From: Myxococcales bacterium
Lineage (GTDB): Bacteria; Myxococcota; UBA796; SXON01
Direction of reading: 5' to 3'
Assembly (NCBI GenBank): GCA_009692585.1
Contig: SHYX01000014.1
Location: 33,757 to 97,756 of the forward strand
Length of the DNA stretch: 64,000 bases
In this document: positions 53,670 through 63,894 of the stretch, piece by piece
How positions within the stretch are numbered: position 1 is the first letter of the stretch
Layout of the letters: the number at the start of each line of letters is the position of its first letter
Program-made: the position numbers and the translations under genes
The notes under the pieces: generated by a model
Seen by the model: the letters and a program-made list of their open reading frames with translations, nothing else
What the model was told of the DNA's origin: nothing
Databases searched by the model: none

Positions 53670-55897
53670 CAGGTGCCCAGGAACTTACGGATTCCCGAGG
53701 CCGGCGGCGGTGCCGGCGCTGCGGCCGGTGCATCCCCTCCCACGGGCGTCAGCGACTTCGGATTCAGAATGTACCGCATCGCCTCTTCGAAGCTGATGCG
53801 GCCTGCCTCATAGGCATCCTTGAGTGCCCAGTCCAAGGTGACCATCCCGTCGCGGCGGGCCGTCTCCATCGCGTTGTGGATCTGATGCAGCTTGTCCTCC
53901 CGGATGAGGGTCCGAATCGCTGGCGTGCCGATCATCACTTCGAAGACTGCGGTCCGGCCTCGCCCGGAGCGATGGGGTAACAGTCGCTGAGAGACGACGC
54001 CGATGAGGCTGGCCGCAAGCTGCGCGCGGACCTGATCCTGCTGGTGGCTAGGGAAGGCGTCCACGATGCGATCCACCGTCTGGGGGGCGTCGTTCGCATG
54101 GAGGGTCGCAAGCACAAGGTGACCGGTCTCGGCCGCGGTGATGGCGGCGCCGATCGTCTCAGAGTCGCGCATCTCACCCACGAGCACGACGTCGGGATCC
54201 TGTCGCAGGATGTACTTGAGCGCCGCCGAGAAGCTCGCCGTGTCGGCGGCGACCTCGCGCTGATCGATGGTTGCGAGCCGGCTCTGGTGCACGAACTCGA
54301 TCGGGTCCTCAACCGTGATGATCCGGCACGCCCGGCTTCGATTGATCCGGTCCAGCAGACACGCCAACGTCGTGCTCTTGCCCGCCCCTGTCGGCCCGAC
54401 CACCAGGATGAGGCCCTGCGGGCGTTCAGCCAGCCGCAAGACGGCTTCGGGCAGACCGAGGTGTTCCGCGCTGGGAACTTCGGAGGGAATCGCCCTCAAT
54501 GCCGCCGCCATATTGCCCTTCTGGTAGTACGCATTCACGCGAAAGCGTCGGCCGTCGGCCACGGCAATCGCAAAGTCTACCTCACGCTCCAGTTCGTAGA
54601 TCGCGCGCTGCCGGGCGCTCATCACCGAGTAGAGGAGGGTGCGCATGTCGGCCTCGGACAGCGCGGTCTCGTCCAAGGCGAGGAGGGAGCCATTGACGCG
54701 AATGATCGGTGTCCTACCAGTGGTAAGGTGCAGGTCGGAAGCGCCGCGCTCGTCGGACGCGCCAAGCAGGGCCCGCAGGTCCAACCCGTGGTCGGTCTGG
54801 TCGGCGCCCGAGCGGAAGATCGCGCTGCCCGCGGTCATCCCACGAGCGAGGAGCGCGAACTCGTCGGGGTTCGATGCCGCCGCGTACCCGACTTCGTAGG
54901 CGATGGTACCGGCCTTGTGGAGGCGGAGCAGCGACTGGTTGAAGGGTTGTGAAAGGGGATCACTCGAGCCGCGCATCAGGTCCTGGAGCTCGTCCACCCG
55001 CTGCTCGCGGAGGAGTCGTCCTACGGCGGGAGTGTTCGCGAGCACTTCCGTGGCCAGGGCGCGCCCACGGCCATCGGCGCGGGGGAGCAAGCGCTGCGAG
55101 ACGATGCCGACGAGGCAGAGCGAGAGGTCCAGGGCCGCCTGGGTGCGCATCGCATCAGGGAAGTAGGCGAGGATGCGCTGGAGGGTCTGCGTGGCGTCGA
55201 TGGCATGCACCGAGGCCAGAACGAGGTGACCCGTGAGCGCGGCGGCGATCGCCACCCCCATCGTCTCGGCATCCCGCATTTCACCCACCAGAATGACGTC
55301 GGGGCTCTGGCGGACCACTTGCCTCAGCGCCGCGTGAAACGACTGGCTGTCCGAGCCGATTTCCCGCTGAGTGACCCTCCCCTTCAAATCGGCGTGAACA
55401 AACTCGATCGGATCCTCGATGGTCACGATGTGCGCGGGCCGGGTCCGGTTGACGAGGTGCAAAAGTGCAGCGAGCGTCGTGCTTTTCCCGGAGCCCGTTG
55501 CCCCGGTGACCAGAACCAGACCGCGGGGTTGTTCAACAAACGCGGCCAGGCTGTCGGGCAGCCCCAGCGTCGCCAACTCGATTGCGCCGGGAGGAACGGC
55601 CCGGGCAACGAACCCGATGCCGCCTTGCTGTCGGAGGAGCGACACGCGCACGCGACGTCCCCCGGGAAGGGTCACCCCCACGTCGAGATCGCCCGTCGCG
55701 TCGAAGCGGGCGAGCGCGGGAGCCGGCACCGCCGACTCCAAAAACTCTCTCAGGACCGCGCGCGAAGTCGGAGGTTCGGACAGGACCGTCAGCAACCCGT
55801 AGATTCTGGCCGCCGGCGCCTTCCCCTCGTTGACGAACAGGTCGGACGCGCCCGCAGCCTCCATTTTCCCCAGAAGCTCGACGAGTGGAATGGTCAT
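53669..55897 (-). CDS. Tandem-fused PilT/PilU-type retraction ATPase
   Basis: Protein of 742 residues, twice the PilT length. Two complete PilT-like units in one frame: the first (about 1-345) has Walker A GATGSGKST (K138), HIVTIEDPIEFVH, and Walker B VILVGEMRD; the second (about 375-720) has GPTGAGKST (K507), RIITVEDPIEFVH and VVLVGEMRD, plus the PilT motif GHLVLATLH. The halves differ clearly, suggesting one PilT-like and one PilU-like module. PilT ATPases drive type IV pilus retraction in the cytoplasm. The Ala/Pro tail is extra. No other pilus gene is here; it leads the oxidase run. Confidence 0.88.
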   Translation of the reverse strand: MTIPLVELLGKMEAAGASDLFVNEGKAPAARIYGLLTVLSEPPTSRAVLREFLESAVPAPALARFDATGDLDVGVTLPGGRRVRVSLLRQQGGIGFVARAVPPGAIELATLGLPDSLAAFVEQPRGLVLVTGATGSGKSTTLAALLHLVNRTRPAHIVTIEDPIEFVHADLKGRVTQREIGSDSQSFHAALRQVVRQSPDVILVGEMRDAETMGVAIAAALTGHLVLASVHAIDATQTLQRILAYFPDAMRTQAALDLSLCLVGIVSQRLLPRADGRGRALATEVLANTPAVGRLLREQRVDELQDLMRGSSDPLSQPFNQSLLRLHKAGTIAYEVGYAAASNPDEFALLARGMTAGSAIFRSGADQTDHGLDLRALLGASDERGASDLHLTTGRTPIIRVNGSLLALDETALSEADMRTLLYSVMSARQRAIYELEREVDFAIAVADGRRFRVNAYYQKGNMAAALRAIPSEVPSAEHLGLPEAVLRLAERPQGLILVVGPTGAGKSTTLACLLDRINRSRACRIITVEDPIEFVHQSRLATIDQREVAADTASFSAALKYILRQDPDVVLVGEMRDSETIGAAITAAETGHLVLATLHANDAPQTVDRIVDAFPSHQQDQVRAQLAASLIGVVSQRLLPHRSGRGRTAVFEVMIGTPAIRTLIREDKLHQIHNAMETARRDGMVTLDWALKDAYEAGRISFEEAMRYILNPKSLTPVGGDAPAAAPAPPPASGIRKFLGT

Positions 55898-56019
55898 GGC
55901 GTCGAAGCTATCTCCGGTTCATAGATCGTCCGCGGCGCTTTGTAGCAAAGCTTCCCAGGATCGGGGGTGGGCCCCTGGCCCGCAGCTTGCTACCGGTCCC
56001 ATGCACAACGGTGTCCACC
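55898..56019. promoter_or_regulatory. Divergent intergenic region between pilT-like and alpha-2-macroglobulin genes
   Basis: 122 bp that must hold promoters in both directions. A 15-nt inverted repeat GCTTTG-TAG-CAAAGC at 55937-55951 could be an operator. On the minus strand TTGCTA precedes TATGAA by 19 nt, a weak promoter candidate. Confidence 0.35.
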
Positions 56020-59000
56020 ATGCGCTCCCCCACGTTCCTCTTCCTCGCGCTGCCCCTGTTCGTCGCGACCCCTGCGTGCGGTTGGTTCGACGATGCGCCC
56101 AGCGAGGTCCTGGCCGAAGCGCCGGAGACTCTTGTCAGCGCTCACACCGCCGGCGTCGTCGGCCGCCGCTCCCCGATCACCGTGCGCTTTGCCCGTGACG
56201 TCGCGCTCCCCGGGGCAGTCGGCAAGCCCGTCGACAGCCCCTTTGCGTTCCAGCCATCTATCGAAGGCGCCGCGACCTGGACCAGCATGGCCGAGCTGAG
56301 CTTTCAGCCTGCCGCAGACCTGTCGCCGGGGGCCACGTACCACGGGGTCGTCGACCTCGTGACGCTGCTGCCGGGCGCCGAGGATGCACGAGCCTTCAGT
56401 TTGAGCTTCACGGTCGTCGCCGCGGATTTCTCTACCGAATTGGCTGGCCTCGCCGCGGACGGCGACGCGGCGCACCAGACGATGACCGGTACGCTGGCGC
56501 TCGCCGACGTCGCGGATCCGCTGGCTGTCGAGAAGATGCTCCACGCCGAGCACGGCGCCGACGCGCTGACCGTGACCTGGTCCCACGACGAGGCCACGCA
56601 CGAGCACGAGTTCGTCGTCCGTGGGATCAACCGCACCGTCGACGGGTCCTCACTGACCCTTGCCTTTGACGGCTCCGGCGTCGGCGTCGATCGCAGCACC
56701 GAAGAGGTGGTCGCTGTCCCCGGGCTCAACCAGTTCCTCGTGACTTCGGTCAGGGCGGAAACCACGGGAGAACGCCACATCGAACTGCGTTTCTCGGACC
56801 TGCTCCTCGAAAAGCAGGACCTCCGCGGGCTGATTCGGGTCGATGGCCGCCCCGACGTCCAGATCCAGCGTGACGGGAGCGTCATCCGGCTCTACTCGGC
56901 CGGCGGCTGGTCCGACAGCGAGACGGTCATCATCGAAAACGTCAAGAACTCCAGTGGGTACAAGCTGAAGGAACGCTCGTGGAGCACGGTGAGCTTTGCG
57001 CCCCTGCACCCGAGCGTCCGCTTCGCAACGACCGGTGTGATCCTCCCCTCGAGCGCCAACCTGACGCTCCCCATCGAAGCCACCAACGTGCGCGCGATCG
57101 AGGTCGAAGCGATCCGAGTGTACGAGGAAAACGTCCCGCAATTCCTACAGGTAAACGCCCTCAACGGAGAGAACGAACTCAAGCGCGTCGGCAAGGTGGT
57201 CTGGAAACAACGAGTTGTGCTTCCAGGCGGGGCGGAGGCCTACAACGAGGTCCAGAAAGTGGGGCTCGACGTCAGTCAACTCGTGAAGGAAAATCCACGC
57301 GGCCTCTACCGCATCTCGATGCGATTCGAGCGGGCAGACATCCTCTTGGATTGTCCCACCGAAGCCTGGACCATCGAGGCGGACGAGGGCGTGGGGGCCT
57401 GGGACGAGCCCAGCGGCGAGAAGAGCTTCTGGGATTACTTCGACGGGTACGGGGAGGACGGCTGGAGCGCATACGAGCGGCGCGAGGATCCGTGCGAGCG
57501 CGCGTTCTACCTGCCGGCCTATGACCACGACATCACGGTGGGGCGGAACTTCCTGGTCTCGGACATCGGACTCATCGCCAAAGAGGGGGCCGATGGAAAG
57601 CTGTCCGCAGTTGTGACCAATCTGCTGACGGCGACCCCCATCGCGGGAGCGGACGTCGAATTGTTCGATTACCAACTTCAGTCGATCGCACGGGGTAAAA
57701 GCGGTGCAGAGGGGATGGTCGACCTCGAGATCCCTGAGCACCCGTTCGCGCTGGTCGCGAAACACGCGGGCCAGGCCGGATGGCTTCGGCTCGACAAGGG
57801 TTCGGCACTTGCGACGTCCCACTTCGACGTCGCCGGGGCCTCGCTCACCAAAGGGCTGGAAGGCTACCTCTACGGCGAACGCGGCATCTGGCGGCCCGGC
57901 GACGACATCTTCCTCACCTACGTGCTCCACGACGCGACCGGCAAGCTTCCGTCCCGACACCCTGTCGACTTCCAGCTCATCAACCCGCTCGGCCAGATCG
58001 TCGAACGGCGCTCCATCACCGATCCGACCGACGGGTTCTACCGGATCACCACCGGCACCGCGCCTGACGCGCCCACCGGCAACTACACAGCCAGGGTGCG
58101 CGTCGGCGGCGCCACGACCGAAAAGGTGCTGCGCGTCGAGGCCGTCGTGCCGAATCGGCTCAAGATCGAGCTGGAGGTCAAAGACACCGTCAAAGCGGCG
58201 GACCTCGCGCTGCACACGACGCTGCGTTCCCGCTGGCTTCACGGGGCTCCCGCGCCAGGGTTTGCCGCCAACATCGCCCTGGACCTCGCGCCAAAGGCCA
58301 CTACCTTCGCCAAGTACGGCGACTACAGCTTCGACGACCCGCTCGCGAACTTCAGCTACGAGACCGCCACCATTTGGGAAGGCGAGCTCGACGAGGAGAG
58401 CAAGGCCATCATCCAAGCCGACGTCCCTGCCCCTACCGGCGCGCCCGGACTGCTCCAGGGGACGCTGCGCACCCGCGTCTACGAACCCTCCGGGGCCTTT
58501 TCCATCGATGAGGCCCAGGTCGTGGTCTCCCCCCACACCCGATACGTCGGCGTTCAAATCCCCAAGGGCGACGCGGCCCGCCAGATGCTGCTGACGGACA
58601 TCAAGCACCCGGCCAAGGTCGTCCTCGTCGACGAGTCCGGCAAGCCCGTCCAAAACGGCAAGGTCGAGCTGAACCTCTACAAGATCGAATGGCGCTGGTG
58701 GTGGGAGAAGGGGCCCGATTCCCTGGCCGAGTACGCCGAGTCTCGCAACCTCGCCCCCTTGCAGTCCGGCACCGTCGACGTCAAAGGAGGAGTCGCGTCC
58801 TGGGACTTCGACGTGAAGTACCCCGATTGGGGGCGCTACTTGATTACCGCGCGCGACGTCAATGGTACACATCGAACCGGCAAGATCGTCTACATCGACT
58901 GGCCCGGATGGGCCGGACGGGCGACCGCGGATCAGCCCGGCGGCGCCAGTGTGCTTTCGCTCACCGCGAACACGCCTAAGGTCGAGGTTGGCCGCCACAT

Positions 59001-61536
59001 CTCGCTCACCTTCCCGCTCGCTCAGGGCTCACGCGCGCTGGTCAGCTTGGAGACGGGTAGCCGGGTGCTGGAGATGAAGTGGGTGGAGCCGAATGCGGGG
59101 AACAACACGACCACGTCGACGTTCATCGCAACTGAGGCGATGGCGCCGGGGGTCTACGCCAACGTCACCGTGCTCCAGCCGTACGGAAAGCGTGCCAACG
59201 ACGCCCCGATCCGGTTGTACGGCATCACTCCGGTCGAGGTCTTCGACCCCAAGACCAAGCTGCAGCCGAAGATCGCCGCCGCCGCGACGTTCGCCCCCGA
59301 ATCGACCGCGATGGTCAGCGTTTCGGAGGCGACCGGCCGCGCGATGACGTACACACTGGCGGTCGTGGACGAAGGTCTGTTGGGGCTCACCCGCTTCAAG
59401 ACCCCCGACGCCTGGGGCACCTTCTACAGCCGCAAAGCGCTGGGCGTCCGGTCGTGGGACCTCTTCGACCAGGTGGCCGGAGCGTACCGCGGCACGCTGG
59501 ATGCGACCGTGGGCATCGGCGGCGACGGCAGCGGCGACGGCGTCCGTCCGTCGGCGAAGCGCTTCAAGCCGATGGTTCGGTACGAGGGTCCATTCACCTT
59601 GGCAGCGGGTGCAACGCGCAAGCACGAGATTGCGGTGCCCCAGTACATCGGCGAGGTCCGCGTCATGGTCGTCGCCGGTGACCGCCACGCCTTCGGCGCC
59701 GATGAGGTCTCCGTCCCGGTCAAGACGCCCCTGATGGTTCTCGCGAGCCTCCCACGGGTCCTGGGAACCGAAGAGGAACTTGATCTTCCGATCTCGGTCT
59801 TCGCGCTGGAGCCCAAGATCAAGGACGTGACGTTGACGGTCGAGGTCGACGGCGCCGCCTCCCTCGTCGGCGAGAAAAAGCGCACGGTTCGCTTTACCCA
59901 GGTCGGGGAAAAGCTCACCACCTTCCGTCTGAAAGTAGGCTCCATCGCTGGGATTACCAAGGTACACGTGATCGCCAGCGGCGGTGGAGAGACCGCGAAG
60001 CACGACCTCGAGCTGGACGTGCGGTACCCCGGAAGCCCGGAGACCCACGTGCTCAGCAAGGCCCTCGAGCCCGGCCAGACCTGGCTCGCCGACGTGGTCC
60101 TCCCGGGCGTGGCCGGGACCAACGACGCGATCCTCGAGCTCAGTCGCGTGCCTCCGCTCGATCTGTCCCGACGGCTCGACGAGCTGGTGCGCTACCCGCA
60201 CGGCTGCATCGAACAGACCATCTCGGCCGCGTTTCCCCAGGTATACCTGAGCCAGTTGGTCGAGCTTGACGCCAAGCGCCAGGCGGAGGTGGACGGACAC
60301 CTGAGGGCCGCGATCTCGCGTCTGCGCTCCTTCCAGAATGCTGACGGCGGCTTCGGCTACTGGCCCGGACAGCCCAGCGACGACTGGGGCAGCAACTACG
60401 CCGGACACTTCCTCGTCGAGGCCGAGCGCTCGGGGCATCTCGTGCCCGCCGGAATCCGCGCCGATTGGCTGCGATTCCAACGACAGCGGGCCAACCGCTG
60501 GGTGAAGACCGCCGAGAGCTCCGACCTGGACCAGGCCTACCGCCTGTACACCCTGGCGCTGGCGGGCCAACCTGACGTCGGCGCGATGAACCGGCTCCGC
60601 GAGGTGACGCTCTCGCCAACCGCGCGCTGGCGCCTCGCCGCGGCCTACAGCTTGGCCGGCCAGAAATCGACGGCCGAGGCCGTGCTCGCCAAGGTGACCT
60701 TGGACGTCGCCGACCGCCACGAACTCGGCGGCTCCTTCGGCTCTCCGCTGCGCGACCGTGCCATGATGCTGGAATCTGCCGTGCTACTGGGCGATCAGGA
60801 CCGCGCCGGCAAGCTTGCTACCGAAGTGTCCATGGGGCTCTCGAACGAGGGTTGGCTCAGCACACAGGAGACCGCGTACGCGCTGGTCGCAATGGCCCGC
60901 TTCGCAAGCGTGGGCGGCACGTCGGAGAGCATGAGCGCGAGTTGGACCGTGGATGCAGGCAAGGCCACGACCGCGACGGGGACCAAAGCGGTCGTCCAGT
61001 CCCCGCTCGCGATCAAACAGACGGGCACCCCCAAGCTCAGCGTCAAGAACACCGGTGGGCGCCCCCTGTTTGCCAGGCTCCTCACCCGCGGCATTCCCCC
61101 GATCGGCAAGGAATTGCCTACGTCGCAGGGCCTCACGGTCTCCGTCGAGTACCGCAGCCAACGGGGTGGGGCCGTCAACGTGGACACCATCGAACACGGG
61201 GCTGACCTGGTCGCGCACGTCGTGGTCACCAACACCTCCGGGTATGAGTTGGAGGAGGTGGCGCTCGCGCAGGTCTTCGCGGCCGGCTGGCAGCTTGGCG
61301 GGGTGGCCCCAGGGAAGGGGGACGGCTTCGAGTACAGGGATGTCCGCGACGACCGCGTGTATACCTACTTCGACCTGCCGCCCGGGAAGGAGCTCGAGCT
61401 GGATATCCCAATCAACGCCAGCTATGCCGGACACTTCTACCTGCCTGGGGTCACGGTAGGTCCCATGTACGACGCGCGAATCGTGGCGCGCACCGCCGGC
61501 CAATGGGTCAACGTCACCGCCCTCCCCGAAGGCTGA
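56020..61536 (+). CDS. Bacterial alpha-2-macroglobulin (YfhM-type) lipoprotein
   Basis: Protein of 1838 residues with a lipoprotein signal ending VATPAC. The MG-type Ig-like domains run through about residue 1200, with SLTKGLEGYLYGERGIWRPGD in the middle (read as two parts), a bait-like region follows, and the thioester site CIEQ lies at about 1396 (YPHGCIEQT), so the thioester is kept. The terpenoid-type helical domain and a receptor-like end complete it. Bacterial alpha-2-macroglobulins trap foreign proteases in the periplasm. ATG at 56020 starts the signal. Its stop overlaps the pbpC start (TGATG), the usual pairing. Confidence 0.93.
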   Translation: MRSPTFLFLALPLFVATPACGWFDDAPSEVLAEAPETLVSAHTAGVVGRRSPITVRFARDVALPGAVGKPVDSPFAFQPSIEGAATWTSMAELSFQPAADLSPGATYHGVVDLVTLLPGAEDARAFSLSFTVVAADFSTELAGLAADGDAAHQTMTGTLALADVADPLAVEKMLHAEHGADALTVTWSHDEATHEHEFVVRGINRTVDGSSLTLAFDGSGVGVDRSTEEVVAVPGLNQFLVTSVRAETTGERHIELRFSDLLLEKQDLRGLIRVDGRPDVQIQRDGSVIRLYSAGGWSDSETVIIENVKNSSGYKLKERSWSTVSFAPLHPSVRFATTGVILPSSANLTLPIEATNVRAIEVEAIRVYEENVPQFLQVNALNGENELKRVGKVVWKQRVVLPGGAEAYNEVQKVGLDVSQLVKENPRGLYRISMRFERADILLDCPTEAWTIEADEGVGAWDEPSGEKSFWDYFDGYGEDGWSAYERREDPCERAFYLPAYDHDITVGRNFLVSDIGLIAKEGADGKLSAVVTNLLTATPIAGADVELFDYQLQSIARGKSGAEGMVDLEIPEHPFALVAKHAGQAGWLRLDKGSALATSHFDVAGASLTKGLEGYLYGERGIWRPGDDIFLTYVLHDATGKLPSRHPVDFQLINPLGQIVERRSITDPTDGFYRITTGTAPDAPTGNYTARVRVGGATTEKVLRVEAVVPNRLKIELEVKDTVKAADLALHTTLRSRWLHGAPAPGFAANIALDLAPKATTFAKYGDYSFDDPLANFSYETATIWEGELDEESKAIIQADVPAPTGAPGLLQGTLRTRVYEPSGAFSIDEAQVVVSPHTRYVGVQIPKGDAARQMLLTDIKHPAKVVLVDESGKPVQNGKVELNLYKIEWRWWWEKGPDSLAEYAESRNLAPLQSGTVDVKGGVASWDFDVKYPDWGRYLITARDVNGTHRTGKIVYIDWPGWAGRATADQPGGASVLSLTANTPKVEVGRHISLTFPLAQGSRALVSLETGSRVLEMKWVEPNAGNNTTTSTFIATEAMAPGVYANVTVLQPYGKRANDAPIRLYGITPVEVFDPKTKLQPKIAAAATFAPESTAMVSVSEATGRAMTYTLAVVDEGLLGLTRFKTPDAWGTFYSRKALGVRSWDLFDQVAGAYRGTLDATVGIGGDGSGDGVRPSAKRFKPMVRYEGPFTLAAGATRKHEIAVPQYIGEVRVMVVAGDRHAFGADEVSVPVKTPLMVLASLPRVLGTEEELDLPISVFALEPKIKDVTLTVEVDGAASLVGEKKRTVRFTQVGEKLTTFRLKVGSIAGITKVHVIASGGGETAKHDLELDVRYPGSPETHVLSKALEPGQTWLADVVLPGVAGTNDAILELSRVPPLDLSRRLDELVRYPHGCIEQTISAAFPQVYLSQLVELDAKRQAEVDGHLRAAISRLRSFQNADGGFGYWPGQPSDDWGSNYAGHFLVEAERSGHLVPAGIRADWLRFQRQRANRWVKTAESSDLDQAYRLYTLALAGQPDVGAMNRLREVTLSPTARWRLAAAYSLAGQKSTAEAVLAKVTLDVADRHELGGSFGSPLRDRAMMLESAVLLGDQDRAGKLATEVSMGLSNEGWLSTQETAYALVAMARFASVGGTSESMSASWTVDAGKATTATGTKAVVQSPLAIKQTGTPKLSVKNTGGRPLFARLLTRGIPPIGKELPTSQGLTVSVEYRSQRGGAVNVDTIEHGADLVAHVVVTNTSGYELEEVALAQVFAAGWQLGGVAPGKGDGFEYRDVRDDRVYTYFDLPPGKELELDIPINASYAGHFYLPGVTVGPMYDARIVARTAGQWVNVTALPEG

Positions 61537-63851
61537 TGCCCCTCGGGAAAGAGAGGGCGCGCCACGGTCTGGCCGGCGCGCTCATCTTAGCGCTCGCCTT
61601 CCTCGCAGTCCCCGTTCCGCACGTCGAAGCCCCGCTCTCGAGCGTGCTGGTCGACGGCCAGGGGAATCTCCTGGGCGCAACGGTCGCGCGGGATGAACAG
61701 TGGCGTTTTCCAGGAACCGGTCGCGTGCCGCCCCGGTATGCTCGCGCCGTCATCGTCTACGAAGACAAACGGTTTCTTTGGCACCCGGGCGTCGACCCAC
61801 TGGCCGTGGGGCGGGCCCTCAGGCTGAATCTGACGCGCGGCGAGGTGGTCAGCGGCGCCAGCACCCTGACGATGCAGGTCGTCCGCATCACGCGGGGGAA
61901 TCCACCTCGCACCTTGCCTGAGAAGGTGCTTGAGTCCATGCTGGCCCTACGATTGGAGGCCGCCTGCAGCAAGGACGCCATCCTTGCGATGTATGCAGAC
62001 AACGCACCATTCGGCGGCAATACCGTCGGGTTGGAGGCCGCGGCCTGGCGCTACTTCGGCCGCACCGCCGACGAGCTGTCTTGGGCGGAGGTGGCGACTC
62101 TGGCCGTCCTCCCCAACAGCCCGTCCCTCATTCACCCCGGCCGAAACCGTGACGCGCTCCGTCATAAGCGAGATTCACTCCTTCGCGAGCTGTCCTCCCT
62201 CGGTGACATCGACGCCATCGGCCTCGAAGCAGCCCTCACCGAGCGCATCCCCGAGGTGCAGGCCCCCATGCCGAGGATCGCCCCGCACCTGCTGGCCCAC
62301 GCCGCGGGCACCCGGATTGAGACCACGCTCGATGCCGGTCTCCAGGGGCGGGCCGTGGCGGTGGTCGAACGCCACCAGGCGTTGGTCAGCAGCTTGGGCG
62401 TGCAGAACCTCGCAGCCGTTATTGTCGAGCTTGAATCCGGGAAGGTCCTCGCCTACATTGGCAACGTGAAGCCCGGGGACGTCCCCGGTAGTCACGTGGA
62501 CGTCGTGACCGCATCGCGCAGTACGGGCAGCGTGCTCAAGCCCTTTCTCTACGCGTTGATGCTGGGCGAGGGCCGACTCCTGCCCAGGCAACTCGTCCCG
62601 GACGTTCCGGCCCGGATCGGCGGCTTTTCTCCCGAGAACTTCGACCACGCCTATCAGGGCGCCGTCCCCGCCGCGACCGCGCTCGCCCGCAGCCGCAACG
62701 TGCCGGCGGTGTGGATGCTTCGCGACTACGGTGTGGAGCGCTTCACAGCGGCCCTCCGCTCCATGGGGATGACGACGCTTTTCCGGCCGGCCGATCAGTA
62801 TGGCCTCAGCCTCGTCATTGGGGGCGCCGAGGGCTCATTGTGGGAGTTGGTCGGCCTCTACCGAGACCTTGGGCTGACAGTCACCCACGCCGGCGGCCCC
62901 CTGCCGAGAGCGATGCACTGGCGCCAGGCTGCCGACCCTGCCGAACGACCCGCGGTCCTGGACGCCGGGGCGGCTTCGCTCACCCTCGATGCGCTCGTCG
63001 AGGTGAATCGACCCGGCTCCGAGGCCGGCTGGCGCCAGTTCCGTGGAGCCGACGCGGTCGCCTGGAAGACCGGCACCAGCCAGGGCTTTCGTGATGCCTG
63101 GGCGATTGGGCTGACGCGCACGCACGTCATCGGCGTGTGGGCGGGCAACGCCGACGGTGAAGGGCGGCCCGGACTCACCGGCTACGAAGTAGCCGCGCCC
63201 CTGCTCTTCGGCCTGTTCGACCTCGTCCCGAAAGCGGGGGATGGATTCCCGGAGCCGCGTGCTCAACTGGCGAAGCTCGACGTCTGCGCCGACAGCGGAA
63301 TGCTCGCCGGGCCCGACTGTGTGCACACCACCACCCAGAAAGCGCCCCTGGCAGGTGAGCGTGCCGGCCGGTGCTCACACTGTCAGCCCATCCACTGCGA
63401 CTCTGGCTGCACCCACCGCGTCACCTCAGCCTGCGCCTCGACGGGCACCATGGAGACCCGCTCCTGGTTCGTCCTCCCCGCCGCGCAGGAGTGGTACTTC
63501 GCTCGACGTCACCCCGAGTATCGAACCCTGCCGCCGATGCGCGACGACTGCCGCAGCGGGCTCGACCTGAACCCCCCGCTGGCCCTTCTGTCACCGGCGC
63601 CGGGCGCGGCCATCTACGTCCCCATCGAGACCAGCGGCGAGCGCGGCCGCGTTGTCTTCGAGGCCAGCCACCGCAACGCCAGCGCGGAGCTCTACTGGCA
63701 CCTCGACGACGCCTTCCTCAGCACCACGACCGCCCCCCACCAGGTCGCCATCGCCCCGGCGTCAGGCCACCACCGCGTCACCATCGTCGACGCCGACGGC
63801 TTTCGCATCGAACGCCAATTCACGGTGCTGGACGGCGGCGGAGAAAAATGA
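61536..63851 (+). CDS. pbpC: Penicillin-binding protein 1C
   Basis: Protein of 771 residues. N-terminal membrane helix (about 10-28), GT51 transglycosylase with catalytic E76 (VYEDKRFLWHPGVDP), transpeptidase with S332-xx-K335 (TGSVLKPF), SRN motif and K511-TGT, and a C-terminal BiPBP_C Ig-like domain from about 680. Makes glycan and peptide cross-links in the periplasm and, with the alpha-2-macroglobulin before it, may repair walls during attack. ATG at 61536 overlaps the preceding stop. The C-terminal stop sits at the rRNA terminator on the other strand. Confidence 0.94.
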   Translation: MPLGKERARHGLAGALILALAFLAVPVPHVEAPLSSVLVDGQGNLLGATVARDEQWRFPGTGRVPPRYARAVIVYEDKRFLWHPGVDPLAVGRALRLNLTRGEVVSGASTLTMQVVRITRGNPPRTLPEKVLESMLALRLEAACSKDAILAMYADNAPFGGNTVGLEAAAWRYFGRTADELSWAEVATLAVLPNSPSLIHPGRNRDALRHKRDSLLRELSSLGDIDAIGLEAALTERIPEVQAPMPRIAPHLLAHAAGTRIETTLDAGLQGRAVAVVERHQALVSSLGVQNLAAVIVELESGKVLAYIGNVKPGDVPGSHVDVVTASRSTGSVLKPFLYALMLGEGRLLPRQLVPDVPARIGGFSPENFDHAYQGAVPAATALARSRNVPAVWMLRDYGVERFTAALRSMGMTTLFRPADQYGLSLVIGGAEGSLWELVGLYRDLGLTVTHAGGPLPRAMHWRQAADPAERPAVLDAGAASLTLDALVEVNRPGSEAGWRQFRGADAVAWKTGTSQGFRDAWAIGLTRTHVIGVWAGNADGEGRPGLTGYEVAAPLLFGLFDLVPKAGDGFPEPRAQLAKLDVCADSGMLAGPDCVHTTTQKAPLAGERAGRCSHCQPIHCDSGCTHRVTSACASTGTMETRSWFVLPAAQEWYFARRHPEYRTLPPMRDDCRSGLDLNPPLALLSPAPGAAIYVPIETSGERGRVVFEASHRNASAELYWHLDDAFLSTTTAPHQVAIAPASGHHRVTIVDADGFRIERQFTVLDGGGEK

Positions 63852-63886
63852 AACTGCCCCCGGAGTCGGAAGACTCACGGGGGCAG
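63843..63886 (-). terminator. Intrinsic terminator of the rRNA operon
   Basis: On the minus strand an 8-bp GC stem (CTGCCCCC at 63879-63886 side, GGGGGCAG at 63854-63861 side), continued inward by a second 5-bp helix GAGTC/GACTC around a 4-nt loop, is followed by TTTCATTTTTC. It ends transcripts from the 5S gene and overlaps the end of pbpC, which converges on it. Confidence 0.85.
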
Positions 63887-63894
63887 TAAGGGAA

